The notes: generated by a model not told the origin, from the sequence alone. Positions 21,610 to 33,651 are shown, counted from the first letter of the stretch. The stretch: DNA of 64,000 nt from Symsagittifera roscoffensis (GCF_963678635.1 NC_087067.1:23445547-23509546); one strand, 5' to 3'. Translations and numbers: made by a program.

Positions 21610-22777
21610 AGAAAAATCAATGAAAAAATTTTGCACCGAAAATAATATTACTCAAAAATTCTGTCCAGTCGGTGATCATCGAGGATGTGGACTAGTCGAA
21701 CGAACGATACAAACTATTAAACGAAGATTGGGAGTAATGCTTTTCGATGAAAAAGTAGAATATATTAAAATGGGCTGGATCACAATAATTAGGGACCTAA
21801 GATGGAATAAAGAGAAAACAATAAAGTTGTCTCCGTTTGAAGCACATTTTGGTCGATTACCAAAAACTGAGTTTAAAATTGTAAGGGATAAATTTCTGAA
21901 GGAATCTGATCGCTTAGATAAAGAACATTTAAAGAGATCGGCGTTAACAGCATCGCAGTTGAAGAGACGCATCGATCAATCCAGGGACATACGAAAAGGT
22001 CAGAATAGCCGGGACGTCAGCCCACTGTTTCTACGCAACACTGCGGCGGCAAAAGAAAGAGCTAGGGCAAAGGAACTAAAGCAGCCACTAGAGGCCAATG
22101 CGAGATGGAATGTCACCAGACGGGATATCTCAGATAGCGAGCTACGACGAATTGTAGACGAAACGAGCACAATAAATCCCGAACTGAGAAAGGAACTCCT
22201 ATACTCATGGGAAAGAGGATTTATCGAAGACAAACAGACTACATCGAATGATAGCTGGTTAGGAAGTTTCCTCCGCAAACATGAGCAAAGGAAAAGTGTA
22301 AAGGCCCTAACAATACCGCTGAAAGGCAAAATAGTGGCAGAGACATCATCAATAGTCAAAACGGCTGCTGGTGCAGTATATCGAAAGAGTGATATAGCGA
22401 GATCAAAACTGCAAACACAGCCCAAAACACAGAGTTCGGAGAAAAAGAGGAGACCAACGGGGGAAGAACCTAGGAGCAAACAACAGAAGACAGTATCACA
22501 TCATGAGGACGTAGACAGTGAGTCGGCTGAAGAACATGATGCGAAAGACCAGGGGTCAATCGATCAGGAAATAGAAGACAATCGACTAATTGAAAAGTTT
22601 CAAAACTCGCCAAACGTAGTTACGTCGAAAGAAACAAAGACGGGAGGGGGCCTAAATCTAGGAGGAAAAAGGGTTAAGCCAAATAGAGCAGGACCACTAG
22701 TCCAAAGTGCAAGAGCTGCAAAGGCCAAGACGCAAGAGCCACGCTTAACGAAAGCTGTCAAAACAGCAAAAGAATAA
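21557..22777 (+). CDS. Integrase core (C-terminal half) and basic tail of gypsy element
   Basis: A frame of 406 codons overlaps the previous one by 53 bases. It opens on a non-ATG codon and is better read as the frameshifted continuation of integrase: HGIPESIKTDQ holds the second catalytic Asp (D12, codon 21590) and GCGLVERTIQTIKRRLG the Glu (E48, codon 21698). The 35-residue gap fits DD35E. After the core (LSPFEAHFGR near residue 95) comes a long Lys/Arg-rich, hydrophilic tail without a known domain. It ends at TAA 22775-22777, and the same frame reopens directly after. No slippery heptamer was noticed at the overlap, so the shift looks like a mutation. Confidence 0.88.
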   Translation: MTHGIPESIKTDQFSGFKEKSMKKFCTENNITQKFCPVGDHRGCGLVERTIQTIKRRLGVMLFDEKVEYIKMGWITIIRDLRWNKEKTIKLSPFEAHFGRLPKTEFKIVRDKFLKESDRLDKEHLKRSALTASQLKRRIDQSRDIRKGQNSRDVSPLFLRNTAAAKERARAKELKQPLEANARWNVTRRDISDSELRRIVDETSTINPELRKELLYSWERGFIEDKQTTSNDSWLGSFLRKHEQRKSVKALTIPLKGKIVAETSSIVKTAAGAVYRKSDIARSKLQTQPKTQSSEKKRRPTGEEPRSKQQKTVSHHEDVDSESAEEHDAKDQGSIDQEIEDNRLIEKFQNSPNVVTSKETKTGGGLNLGGKRVKPNRAGPLVQSARAAKAKTQEPRLTKAVKTAKE

Positions 22778-23380
22778 AAGAAGCGGGATACGAGCAATGA
22801 AGCCGTCTACATAGAGTCGTCTGCACCGAAAGAAGCCCCAGTGAGTAAAAGGATCACACGGCAAACTAGCGAGAAGGAAATTCTGGACACATTCCAGAAT
22901 AACAATTTGACATCAAAAGAGTGGGAAGAAATCACAAACCAGGTTTTGACCCGAGGGGTACAAAACGAAGCAGACAAACTGCTGACTCAACAAGCGGAAT
23001 CAGTCGACAATAGCCGGGCAGTATTTGCGGACGAGTCGGATAAAGAAGAGGATACAACGACAGTCAGACGAAGCAGTCGACAAACAAAGAACCAGGGACC
23101 AAAGAGATACGGCAGCCCCGTATCACACTCTGTAAAGTTGATTGGTTGTGAGGACGATATGACAGAGCTAAATTTGGCAGCACTTGAGGCCTACAGATTG
23201 AGATTGGCGAAGTTAAACATCAATAAAAAAGAAACAACTTTGGAGAACAACACGTTTGACCTATTAGAGAGATATCTGTTCAAAAGGAAATTCGGAGCTA
23301 CATCGTTGGATGAGTCGGGATCATGGAACACTGCAAGAAACAAAGCGGAAGTGATGAAGAAAACAACCATAGAAAACTAA
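22778..23380 (+). CDS. C-terminal end of gypsy Pol after an in-frame stop
   Basis: This continues the integrase frame after the single TAA at 22775-22777, with no shift, to the TAA at 23378-23380. The protein is acidic then basic. The segment RRSSRQTKNQGPKRYG resembles the R-S-x-R...P-x-RYG signature that often closes gypsy Pol proteins. That supports one ancestral Pol running 21557-23380, with the TAA as a recent nonsense change. Stop-codon readthrough is possible but nothing in the sequence favours it. Confidence 0.75.
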   Translation, partial: KKRDTSNEAVYIESSAPKEAPVSKRITRQTSEKEILDTFQNNNLTSKEWEEITNQVLTRGVQNEADKLLTQQAESVDNSRAVFADESDKEEDTTTVRRSSRQTKNQGPKRYGSPVSHSVKLIGCEDDMTELNLAALEAYRLRLAKLNINKKETTLENNTFDLLERYLFKRKFGATSLDESGSWNTARNKAEVMKKTTIEN

Positions 23381-23463
23381 GCTAAAATGAAAACAATTTA
23401 GTAAACTGAGACTTATATACTATTTATAAAATTTTAGGTGTTATATAAAATTTTGTTGTCCTC

Positions 23464-23470
23464 AGGGGAA
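23464..23470 (+). promoter_or_regulatory. Polypurine tract of gypsy element
   Basis: AGGGGAA sits directly before the 3' LTR's TGTGG, the place where plus-strand synthesis is primed. It is short, but purine-only and correctly placed. Confidence 0.75.
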
Positions 23471-23716
23471 TGTGGTACCGTGTAGTACTGTTGCCACAGT
23501 AACCTTGGATAAAGTGTTATTAATATTCTGTTATGTATTGTTATTATTATTCAAGGCCATCCATGCAGGCCAAACGTAACAGTCATTTGGACTGTTGCGA
23601 TCTTAGAAGACACATGAACTTGATCTCTAACAAAAGCAAGTAAATCAAGAGTCTAAATTAAATTGTTTCAATTATTCTCTTTTGTTCTTACCTACTCATA
23701 GCTTAACATTATCACA
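23471..23716 (+). repeat. 3' LTR of gypsy element
   Basis: 246 bp, TGTGG...ATCACA, the same as the 5' LTR except for three substitutions. Followed by the target copy taagc. Confidence 0.97.
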
Positions 23717-23721
23717 TAAGC

Positions 23722-26221
23722 ATTAAGTCAAATTTTTCATTTTTTAATTTGAATGAACTATTTTTTTTTCTCAGGTTCTAGGGTGAATTTAATTTTAAAT
23801 AGAATCTAAATTTGAAGTATAGAAACTTAGAAAAATTTGAATGTCAAACTTGGTTTTTTTTGAAGTTTTCAGAAAAAAACTTGAAAATCTAGATTAATTA
23901 TCAGGTCCCAAGTTTCGAATCGTAGGCTCAAATGTCCAATTCATTTTAATAGTGTATTGTTTGATAACTCAAGTTTCAAGAATCAGAACGAACTATTACG
24001 TTAAATTTAGGATGCTAGATTTTAAATTTCAGCGGCAATTTCAAGTAGCAATTTTAAATTGAGGTTTCACAATTTCCATTTAAAATTTTATGTATATTGA
24101 TAAAGTTTTGTCTAGAACTTGAAATTACTTTTCAATTATTTTATCACGATACCAACTGAACGACCAAAGCAATAGCAACAAGTTTAACAGTAAAAGAATT
24201 CATGGCTACTTATTTATAGAACTACAAATAGAAAAAAAGATATATCTTTAACCTGAATAGTTTCACAAGTCTGAAGTTAGAGGAAACGAATTTGGAGAAG
24301 ATATCAAAATTAATGAAGTCGGGATTATTTTAATGAAAAATTCTCATTGAATGCTGATTTCTAGCTTCAAACTCTAAAATGGGTAGGCAAAAATTCTTTT
24401 CTTCAGTTTTCATTTGGAACTTGGCTTTCCGCGCACAACCCTTACTAACTTTTACAAAATTATCCTCAAAAACTTTGAGGAAAAAGATATAAAAAATCTT
24501 TAATAAAAGTTGAAGCCACCATTGTGAATCTTTTAGGCAGTTCAAACAATTGACATCAGATCATTTTTAGAATCAGGCGTAAAACCAAGGAATATCTGAA
24601 TGATGAAAAAAACTCTATAGGCAATCAAAGAACCATTTTTCATTAGGTTGTTTACCATTGAAAGTTTTTTGTGTGAGAGAGAGCTTTTCAATTCGTCATT
24701 TGAACACCAAAGTCTATGTTTATTCACGCTGCAAAATGCTAAGCTGAGATGATGGGAGCTTTACTAAATCCTCTGTTTTTCTTTGAACAGTTTTTTTTCT
24801 ATTTGAAAAAAGTTGGAGGAGGTTTCAGACTTGCTCTACCGAGCTTATGCTGAAAAAATAATTGCGAGAAAATGAATGCAGTGACTCTTTAAAGGCAGAT
24901 GCAAAGATCAATTTTTTTCTTGATTGCATTGCAACGCCGATAAAAGCAAAATAGTTGGAAGCCTGGGCTTTTCAAAGAGAAAACAAAATACAAAGTGATG
25001 TGACGTTTCTGTTTGTAGAATTTATGATGCTATACAAGTCAATTATATTCAAATTTACCAGCAAAGGATTAAACAATCGGTCTTAAGAATACTCTGAGGA
25101 CGCACCATGGTAAACTAGCAATCAATGAAAAAATTGTTCAATGAAACAATCAATCCAACATCTATGAAGAAAAAGCCATAAATTATGCTACATGCTAGTT
25201 ATGAGCAGACTGAAGAAACTCTAAGAAACAGCTGAGTGTATTTTACCTAAAAAACAATTTCATTATAATGAAATTATACAAATCTATTAAACTATATTGA
25301 ACTTTTCCATATGGAAAAAAAGATGCAGTGTATTTCGTCTCTAGGCCATTTTTGTATGGTTTTGCTGTGATACTAAAACTCAAGGCAGTGATATACCTTT
25401 CATAATTTCTCAATTTAACACTTTTCTCAAAATCTTTTAATGTTTTTTTTTCGGAAGTTGCAGTACGTTGCAGCATATTTCTACTAGGTCAAATCACTAA
25501 ATATAGCTTTGATTTAAAGAAACAATTCAAATCTCATTTCATATAAGTTTTTGAGCAAAATTATTCGGAAAAACCTCATTTTTTATCAAGAATCTCAAAA
25601 CTCAAAAATTTCCCTTGATTGACAACAAATACTATACAAAATTGTTTTTGTTTTAAACGTATTTAACAAATAGTTGAAGAGGCTGAGCTTTTTTTGCAAA
25701 AAAAATCGATACTTTCACTTAAAAGAACAAGAAAAACTTTTTTGTTTTTTTTTGTGCCGTTTGAGCTTACCCTGGCAGCTATGATTTGAATTATAAGGCA
25801 ATTAGTTACCCAACTGACAGTTTAAAATCATATATTACACTACCATGTGTGTGAACAACCAATGGATTGCAAGTAAGTGAAATCAATATATTTTTACCCC
25901 TATTTGTCAGTATATTTCCCCTAAAACACAAATTTAGGGCTTTATTCTGTATTTTATCTTTGTTATCGGGAAATTAGAGCACCAAAGTTTGGTTTTTCGA
26001 TAGACTTAATTTATCGATTTCTTTTTTGTAGAATCAGCGTTTTGAGCTCAATAAAACCTTTTTTTGGCAAAATTTTAATCATCATTCTGGATGGTGATCC
26101 AACTTTTGCAGAAAAAACGTACTGTTGAACCTAATATGCTGGAATTAATCATTTGTGCTTGGTGGCTCTTTCTGAAACTTACTGATTTTTATCTTTTTTT
26201 TGTTTAAATCTGATATTTCAT
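23722..26221. other. No feature recognised
   Basis: AT-rich DNA. Frames at 24330-24545, 24542-24727 and 25243-25476 (minus) are short and motif-free. Confidence 0.5.
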
Positions 26222-26880
26222 TTGGTTTCTACTATGGTTTTAGATTTATTTGCTATCTTGAACTCCAGTGAAGAAACAGTGGAGAACTTAGAAGATAATG
26301 TTGGCTCTGTGTGTATGCTGATAAATCTTACAAAAACGTCCGACACAGTTGATCGCAAAATCTTACTGAAAAATGCGAATTATACGGTTTACGAGGTAAA
26401 ATTGTTAGTCTTTTGAGGCCAAACCTTGAAATTTGTAAGCAGTACCTTGGTTATAACAATTCACATCGACAATAAAACAATCTACTATGGTGTACCACAA
26501 GGTTCAGGGCTGGGTGTTTTGTTGTTTTTGCTGTAAAGAAATGATTTACCAAATGTGTGTAGGCATAATAAAGTTGCACTTTTCTCTGATGACTGCGCAT
26601 TGTATATAACAACTAAAACAAGAAGTCAGCAGTAGGTGAACTCTGATACAAGCAATGCTGAAAAATGGTTTTTGGAGAATGAGCTTACCATAAGCAAGGA
26701 TTAAACAGCCACCTTAGAGTTTAACAGGAAAAATTTTCTGAACAATAGACCCCATGAGTGCTTAGGTCTAATAATTGATGAAAAATTTAACTTCAAAACA
26801 CACATCGATAAAACTTTGAAAAAGGTAGCAAATCTTGCTCGATGATCAATCAACTCAGATATTATTTTAACACATCACAA
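26222..26880 (+). pseudogene. Non-LTR retrotransposon reverse transcriptase (Jockey-group LINE), dead
   Basis: The frame keeps the ordered blocks of a LINE RT: an LLDL-like ALLDL remnant, INLTKTSDTVDRKILL (for the usual DL(S/T)KAFDTVDH), YGVPQGSGLGVLLFLL, RNDLPN after a TAA, FSDDCALYITT in the catalytic YADD position, then LENELTISKD and CLGLIIDEKFNFKTHIDK. Stops fall after LLVF (26414), inside the LYxNDLP block, and twice more before 26710, so it is inactive. Upstream RT parts and the AP endonuclease are not visible. The clade call (Jockey/CR1-like) rests on the FDTVDH, GVPQGS and LYINDLP wording. Confidence 0.82.
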
Positions 26881-27340
26881 TGCTCAAGATATACAAAACC
26901 AAAATACCGATATATCAACATAGTGCACTGATAAATGGCACAGGTAAAAAGATAGACTGAAAAAAATAGAAAGCCAGCAAATACTCGTGTCGAGGAATTG
27001 TTTTAAACATAAAAACTGGGAGAGCCTGTCTAATTGGAGTCAAACATAAGTTTTCGGATCAAATATAAACCCCGTTTGGTTCAAAATTTACAAGTATATG
27101 AACCTTTTAAAATCATGGCTAAAATTATATGACGATCTTGTGGAAAATAAGATTCTCATGAATACAAAAGTGAACATGAGATAACAGATACTATCAAAAC
27201 AGGCAAAACAAGAAAAAAAACTTCGCAGCCGAAATAAGCTTACTACAAAAGCAAAAAAGAAAATCAAAAATAGGATTCGTAATTTAACTATAAAAATTCT
27301 AGCAAATGCATATGAGTTATCTTCTTGAAGCGTTAAAAAC
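26881..27340 (+). pseudogene. Probable 3' remainder of the LINE
   Basis: Past the RT core the same strand stays protein-like in fragments (for example NPVWFKIYKYMNLLKSWLK and KLRSRNKLTTKAKKKIKN), then turns to ordinary AT-rich DNA. No polyA tail or 3' repeat marks the end. Confidence 0.4.
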
Positions 27341-28290
27341 TACCAATGAATCTTTGCACTCGTTTTTTTTCACAGAACGAGACATTTAAATTTGTGACAA
27401 CGATTTTTTAAAAGTATGTTATGGTTATTTCCATTCCTTTTTTTATAGAATATTTTGCTCTTTTTATTTTGATTCCTTGACAACACCAATACAAAAAGAT
27501 TTTTTTTTTCGTTTTCGTGGTTTTTGTAGAAACTTTGCGATCCTTCTGTCTATATGACCTTAGTTTAAAAAATGTAGACGAAAAAATTTTTCTTTTGCAG
27601 ATCCCATTCGACAGGCTGATGCCTTTTTGGTATTCTCCCAATCCGAACTTTTTTAGAAACGAACATTTTCACTGAAAGAATAGTTATGGCTTGAAAGTAA
27701 ATTTTTTTGTTTTAACTCTACTTGTGGAGAATTTCCAAAAATGGATAAAAAGGAATAATTATTCATATTTGCTTATGACAACAAAATTCTTTAGTGACAG
27801 AATTTTTAAAATGCAATCACAGAGAATACACGTTTTTGAGTACAACCCAGTCGAGACTCGCATGGAACTTATTTTTAATTAAAAGGACCTTGAGTGTTTC
27901 TGAGGAGCCAGATTTCCTTTTTTTTCGCGTGTCTATGATAAGAAAAATTACTTCTGTGTGAAAAAAATTTTATTTGCTTACAAAGTCCAAGTGTCATTTT
28001 TTGTGTGATTTCTGATTTCTTTAGCCAGTCAAGTTTCTAAAATGAAAAAAAATCTTAGTAATTGTGTTTTTTGACAAACTAAAAGAAAAGACTTTTTTTC
28101 TATTTGGAAAAAAGATAGTCATACACTTTTCTTTCATTTGAAGTATTTATTAAAAGTTTTCATGCAATTTTTGATCTTTTGGCGTTATACGGAACTGTAT
28201 GACTAAACTAGCGCTAAGGGAAATTTTGTGATCAAATGTTTTAGTCAACACAGTATAATTGTTTCATAGATGATTCAATTTTGAAAAAAA
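27341..28290. other. No feature recognised
   Basis: AT-rich DNA. Short frames at 27408-27641 (minus) and 27691-27882 (plus) lack motifs. Confidence 0.5.
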
Positions 28291-28539
28291 CTTGCCCCCC
28301 CCCTCAGGAATTCGACCCCTCATCAACCAAAGGGTCATCTTTTGGTATTATTTCATGACATACATTTTCATCGGATCAACACTAAAATAAATTAAAATAT
28401 TGGGTGCCAATATACACTAAACTTGAATGGGAGCGCGCGCCGAAAAAACTTTTTTTTTAATTTTGAGGCGCAAAAAATGTCAAAATAGGGTCTTTATAGT
28501 GTTCTGGGAGCACTAGAGAAAATCCCACATCAGCCCTTG
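28291..28539 (+). mobile_element. hAT-like MITE, left-truncated
   Basis: Starts in the C tract (CCCCCCCCCTCAGG) that follows the left hairpin of complete copies. It continues with attcgacccctcatc, gccaatatacactaa and GGGAGCGCGCGCC, and ends with a mutated terminus, cacatcagcccttg. The last 51 bases lie in the duplication described next. Confidence 0.7.
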
Positions 28540-28829
28540 ACGAAAGCCCAGAAGTGATTACAAATCTAAACTTGTCGTTAGTTACGTTGTTAGCAACAAA
28601 CTCAGTGAAGTTTTTTTTTCATTTGAAAGAAACGATGGTACAATTGACTTTATGGTCTTTAATTGACAATGGTCTTTATAGTGTTCTGGGAGCACTAGAG
28701 AAAATCCCACATCAGCCCTTGACGAAAGCCCAGAAGTGATTACAAATCTAAACTTGTCGTTAGTTACGTTGTTAGCAACAAACTCAGTGAAGTTTTTTTT
28801 TCATTTGAAAGAAACGATGGTACAATTGA
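28489..28829. repeat. Exact tandem duplication, 182-bp period
   Basis: Bases 28489-28647 and 28671-28829 (159 bp) look the same at every position, including a T9 run, and are offset by 182 bases. A 23-base spacer (28648-28670) includes a partial echo, ggtctttaattgacaat. The duplicated part covers the MITE's right end plus flanking DNA. Lack of any difference implies a very recent event, or an assembly artefact. Confidence 0.92.
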
Positions 28830-31800
28830 TCGATCATAAATTGAATCCTGCGATAAAGAAAACGGTTTTTTTATTTTAATCTGTAATTTAAGTCAGTTTT
28901 TTATAGTAGAGCCAAATTGTTGACATTATCTTTTCAGGTCAACTAGTTTGAACCAACCTAATCAACCTAAAACTGCTCATTTTAAGGACAGAGATCAATT
29001 TTTATTTCATTTGAGCACGTAGAAAATTGTGTCTAATCTCCAATTACATTAGTACACCAATTTTTGGCCACATGCTCATGGTCACCAATTTTGCCAAAAA
29101 ATTGGCCCTAACTATACATCAAACTTGCTAGAGTGAAATAAACTCTTTCGGGCGAAATTGAGTAATAAAGTTAGCCGATAATAGCGATATTGGTTGCACT
29201 AATCAACATCAATGTTTGTCTAGACTGCAAATGAAAAAAAAATGAAGTCGAAGTAAAATGCGGTCAATCTCCGTAGAGACACAGTTTAATTGCTTGCTTT
29301 CGTCGAAACATTTATTGACCATGACATAGATTTCACGACCGAATTGATATCAGCTGTCCAGATAGCGCATAGAGGATTCCTATTTGCATGCTGCACGACG
29401 TACTGAAGCTGGAAACTGTGTCGACCAAAGGGCAGAATTTTGACAATTAAATCAGTTTTTTTTGGACATTTATGAACAACTTGTTCCGAAAATGACCAGC
29501 AAACTAAATATTATAGACAAAAATCTCGTCTAGGGATGCACTGACAAATATTGACATTAGAAGCAAAAGAACTGACAACTGCTAAGCATAACTACAACAT
29601 TTATAAAATTTTAAGTGCTATAGAAACATTAAATTGCTGTTGTTCTTTTTAAGGAAAATTATTGATTCATTTTTTGCACGAGATCCGATTAATTTTGACT
29701 GACTGTTTAAAAGGAAGTTTAATGTAGCAAAATATTGCTTTGGATAAGAAATATATATTTTTTTGTGCATTCGTCTTAGTTGTCTTTTAAATTGAATTTG
29801 ACCCATTTTAGTACCGTGTACTCAAAGACCAGTAATTTTTGTGTCCATGTATTACTTCATGGACCTTTGTTTGAGTTGATTTGAAGCTTTTTATTGTTCA
29901 CAATAATGACCAATTTTGTAAGATCCTGTAAGATTGTTACAGAAAGGAGATATCTTGTTAATTCTTTCATGTGGCGGGCTTTTTTCATAGGTTGGTTTTT
30001 TTTAAATGACCATTAGACCAGTTTTTTAGACTACAATTACCAAATTACTGACATTTACGATCAGTTTCCAGACTCTAGGGACCAGTTTGCAGATTACAGC
30101 GACTAATTTCGAGACTGTCGCTGCTTAATTTGATTTGAATTATTTAGTGCGAAAATATACAGTATTTAACTCACAAGTATTGCGCACGCACGAGCACTGA
30201 GTCTCATCGAGGCGAGACCTTGGAAAACTAAAAATACACGAAGTTCAAGATTTAAACAATTTTGAAAAAATATATATCATGTAAATCGGAATTATCCACC
30301 AGAAAACGGTTCTCAGTTATATACCTGTATTTATTAAATTCATTTATCATTAATTGTTTTAAATTGACAGGTAACAGTTTGTTTGAGGATAAAAAGTTTT
30401 TTATCATTTTTTATTCTCTGGCTGAAAAACCTCTGCAGTCCAATTGTACAACCTCTGCAGAAAATATGATTCGCGAGCTCTTTTGCATCTCCTTTGAGAA
30501 AATTGTTTTGGTTTAGAAAACTAAGTGGAAGCAACTAATCAATAGTTTTCTTGAGAAATTGATCAAGAAAGATTTCGAAATCGGTTTCAATTTTGTATTC
30601 ATGAAAAATTGGCATTGAGGTTTCGAATTTTCTTTTAAAAATTATAAATATTAATATCCGTTTTGCCTTAATATAAGTCTCTGCAGAGCTATTTTTGTTC
30701 AACAGCCATATGCTAGTAAGTCATACGAAGTGATGTGCTGGGCATGGGCATAATCATTATAAAATCTCAGAGGATGTTTCGAAAAAAACCCTCCTTGCAT
30801 GATATATTGAACCATTAAAACGGGCTAATTTTTGCAAATTGAGTCAACATATTTATAAAAAGACGAATTATTGTTTATTACGACGCCCAAAAATTTGAAA
30901 TAACCTTTAGATTTCTTTTTCTGTCCTCCGAAGATACTCATTTTTTCTTCTCCGACCAAAATTAGCTAACTGACTTTTTTCTATTAATTGTTATTTTATT
31001 GGCTTTGCTCCACGTGTCTATATTTTCAATTTTTTTTTTTGAAATCTTGCTTCTAATTTCTGAACTATTGCATCTGTAATGCAATATTTTCAAACTTTGA
31101 TAAAAAAACCTCGTCTAGACTATCATTTTTCTGAGCTTTGTAAGTCTGCGGAACTTAGTCGCGGACGTCTATTCGAGGTATCCCAAACCTAGCTAATAAC
31201 TCGCAACAAAACATACTACTTTTTGGATGAATTTTGTCGAGCCCGTAAATGCCTCAAAAATAAGCTATTTTGAAATCTGGAATATATTTCTGCAGCGAGA
31301 GCTTATAATGTTACGAGCATATGGCTATGAATTTCGCACTGGATTTGATCGGTGGATCGATTCCATGCTGTCTGCAATTTTAAATGTGCAGTTCGCTTAA
31401 TCACCAGCACAAAGTAACCAGCGTGCCGTTAAATATGATGATCGAATTCTGACTGATAAAGCCTCGACATGCAATATTAGGCGTTTGCTTATGGTAATGA
31501 CTTTGAGCTTTATAAGCCATCAAAGTTGGGAAAAAAAATTGGTTGACCAATTTCCGCAGCGGATGAAAAGTCCCAACCCTAAACACGCCCCCTATCCACC
31601 GCTATCAGACATCCGGCTGGCTAATGTTTCACTGATACGAGTGATTTTCAGGAAATGAAGTCACCGTTAACTGTAGCAAAGGCTAATTCGAACTGAGCTT
31701 AAATAGGGTTATTCAAGCTTGCAAAGTTGTCAAATACGCCCTCAAAATTGCGGTCTAGACATAATAAGACCTCAAATTATGGAAATGCATCGCATTTCAG

Positions 31801-32605
31801 GAAAAAGCAATGAAGAAGTTTTTTTTTATTCTTATTAGAATAATTTTTCATTTAGATAGCTTAAAGCCAGCATCCATACGTTTAGTATTAATATTCCGAA
31901 AAATTCCGAATCAGCATAATTATCAGTTGATTCAATGGCATTTCTTCATGTACGTGAAAAGACTAAAGGCGGGACAACATATTTTTTTCTCAATTTCAAC
32001 ATTTGGTGGGTGGTATTTATTTTTAAAGTCATCTTCAACAGAAAAACATATCTTGAGGGCGGCTTTTCTGGTCCCCTAGGGGAAATTTGAAGGCGGCTGT
32101 TGAGATTGCTTAGGGTTATAGATATACCTTTCCCCTTTTCAAACTGGGTCAACTTATCCGCCGTTATTTACCAACTATGATCAAATATACTCTTATTCAT
32201 TGTTACTCATCTAAATTGGTCTAGACGAGGTGGCAATTAGCCGACTTGCCTAAAAATGGAAGTTGGATCTAATCTAAGTTGGATTAATTTTTGAAAAATC
32301 TAAGTTAGACTTGGGTTGGAACTTTTTAATTTAAGTTGGATCTAATTAATAATATAAGTTGAGCTCTTTTTTCAACACTGTTAGAAAGCATTTGAAGTTA
32401 GAGAGCATTTGAAGTTTTGTATCCAAAAGTTTTTATTAACATATTAACAAAACCAAAGTTTTCCGAATAAGAAAACCGAATTCCGATTATCAAAACGGAG
32501 GCCATTTTTGAAAGCAATTCGAAATTGAAAACAAATGAAACTTGAAAAATTTAAACTCGGGATTAGAACAGTAGTTTCTGGGCTCCGAAAAATTTGTTTA
32601 TGAAA
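28830..32605. other. No gene recognised; weak repeats
   Basis: AT-rich DNA. At 29820-30115 a phrase like gaccagtttgcagattacag recurs with many changes. At 32250-32370 a ctaagttggatctaat phrase recurs four to five times. Open frames (for example 30262-30516, 31810-32079) carry no known motif. Confidence 0.45.
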
Positions 32606-33007
32606 TCAAAATGACAAATATGAAATATTTCTTCTCATTGTGCAATCATTTTTCCTTACAAATGTCAGCGATTGAAAAAAGCAGTGTAAAAATTTAGGCG
32701 CTGGAGGCTTTCCAAGTATCGTTAGCCATGGCGTGCAATCGAAAGTATTGATCGGTGGGCTGTTTTCAGTGCGGGCTGAATTGTACGATTTGCCTGACAG
32801 TATAGCCCACTGCAGTTGATCTGCTCTGACATCCCAATTTTCAAAGCTACTAGATTCATTCCACTTTTTCCAGATGTCATAAACTTTCGCAATGCGTTCA
32901 ATTGATTTTTTGCGCAGTTTTGATATGCAGATAATCTTAATGTCAAAGTCACAAAAACAAGGGGGTTTAACTTTTATAGCCCGCTTCCAAAAATTTACGG
33001 CCACCAT
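32606..33007 (-). CDS. Unassigned ORF, 133 codons
   Basis: This is one of the longer frames outside transposons. It starts with ATG at 33007 and contains KLRKKSIERIAKVYDIWKKW and WDVRADQLQWAILSG, a mix of basic and Trp-containing segments that reads more like protein than most frames here. No catalytic motif or membrane segment is clear. A second frame on the same strand (32722-32952) overlaps. In DNA with this base composition one frame of this length in 64 kb can occur by chance, so it may not be a gene. Confidence 0.25.
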   Translation of the reverse strand: MVAVNFWKRAIKVKPPCFCDFDIKIICISKLRKKSIERIAKVYDIWKKWNESSSFENWDVRADQLQWAILSGKSYNSARTENSPPINTFDCTPWLTILGKPPAPKFLHCFFQSLTFVRKNDCTMRRNISYLSF

Positions 33008-33525
33008 ATAAAAAGTGAATGGAGTGAAGCGGTAACTTTTTTCTTGCGTTTATTTTGCCTCAAAAGATTGGAATTTTGGAGTTTCTATATCATAAATTTA
33101 TTTCTGTTCCGACCATTTGAAAAATGGGGAGGAACTTTGTATTCGGGTATGGTTCAGTTTCCCTTGCAAAATCAGCTAGTTTCCCTTTTTAGTTTTCCTT
33201 GCAAAATCAGCTACCACAAATAATCATCGGAGAGAGTTGAATGATATAGAATTTTAAAACCCGTTCAGTCGTGATTCAAACGACATTAAAAATTTTCCAA
33301 AAAAACTTTCCCATTGTTGAGAAAAACCGGTTTGAAAATTTTGGTTTTTCGTCTAATTTCCAGTGAGCGCGCAGTCTTACAATAGTTTCTTTTAATACCT
33401 TAGACGCTTAAAATTGCTTAGTTAAGCGGTAAAAACCTAGCATTACTCGACTTAAATTAGTGTTTTTTCAGACGACTTTTTGCGCCTTTTTGAAACAGCT
33501 CTTGTAGTCATTTTTCTACTATAAA

Positions 33526-33651
33526 TGTTTTTCAATTTGCTGAATTTACTTTTATCGTCGAATGCCCCAAAGTTCTAGTTTAAATGTTATAAAAGGTTTT
33601 CAATTTGCTGAATTTACTTTTATCGTCGAATACCCCAAAGCTCTAGTTTTT
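33526..33651. repeat. Imperfect tandem duplication, 68-bp period
   Basis: ttttcaatttgctgaatttacttttatcgtcgaat with a following ccccaaag-tctagttt occurs at about 33530-33580 and 33598-33648, with two or three differences. Confidence 0.85.

Larger units (their letters stand above)
19695..23721 (+). mobile_element. Ty3/gypsy LTR retrotransposon, internally deleted, precisely bounded
   Basis: The element is 19700-23716 (4017 bp) between perfect 5-bp target duplications, taagc, at 19695-19699 and 23717-23721. The two 246-bp LTRs differ at three positions by eye (about 1.2 percent), so insertion is recent. Order inside: primer-binding site, Gag N-terminus, protease, a linker, the integrase zinc finger and core, a long basic tail, and the polypurine tract. 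Most of Gag, including zinc knuckles, and all of RT and RNase H are missing, so it cannot move alone. The frames are still long: 554, 406 and 179 codons. This suggests either a fresh deletion of an active copy or a non-autonomous lineage moved in trans. Confidence 0.95.

Noticed and set aside
22000-22479. 159-codon minus-strand frame
   Set aside because: Antisense to the integrase tail; no motif.
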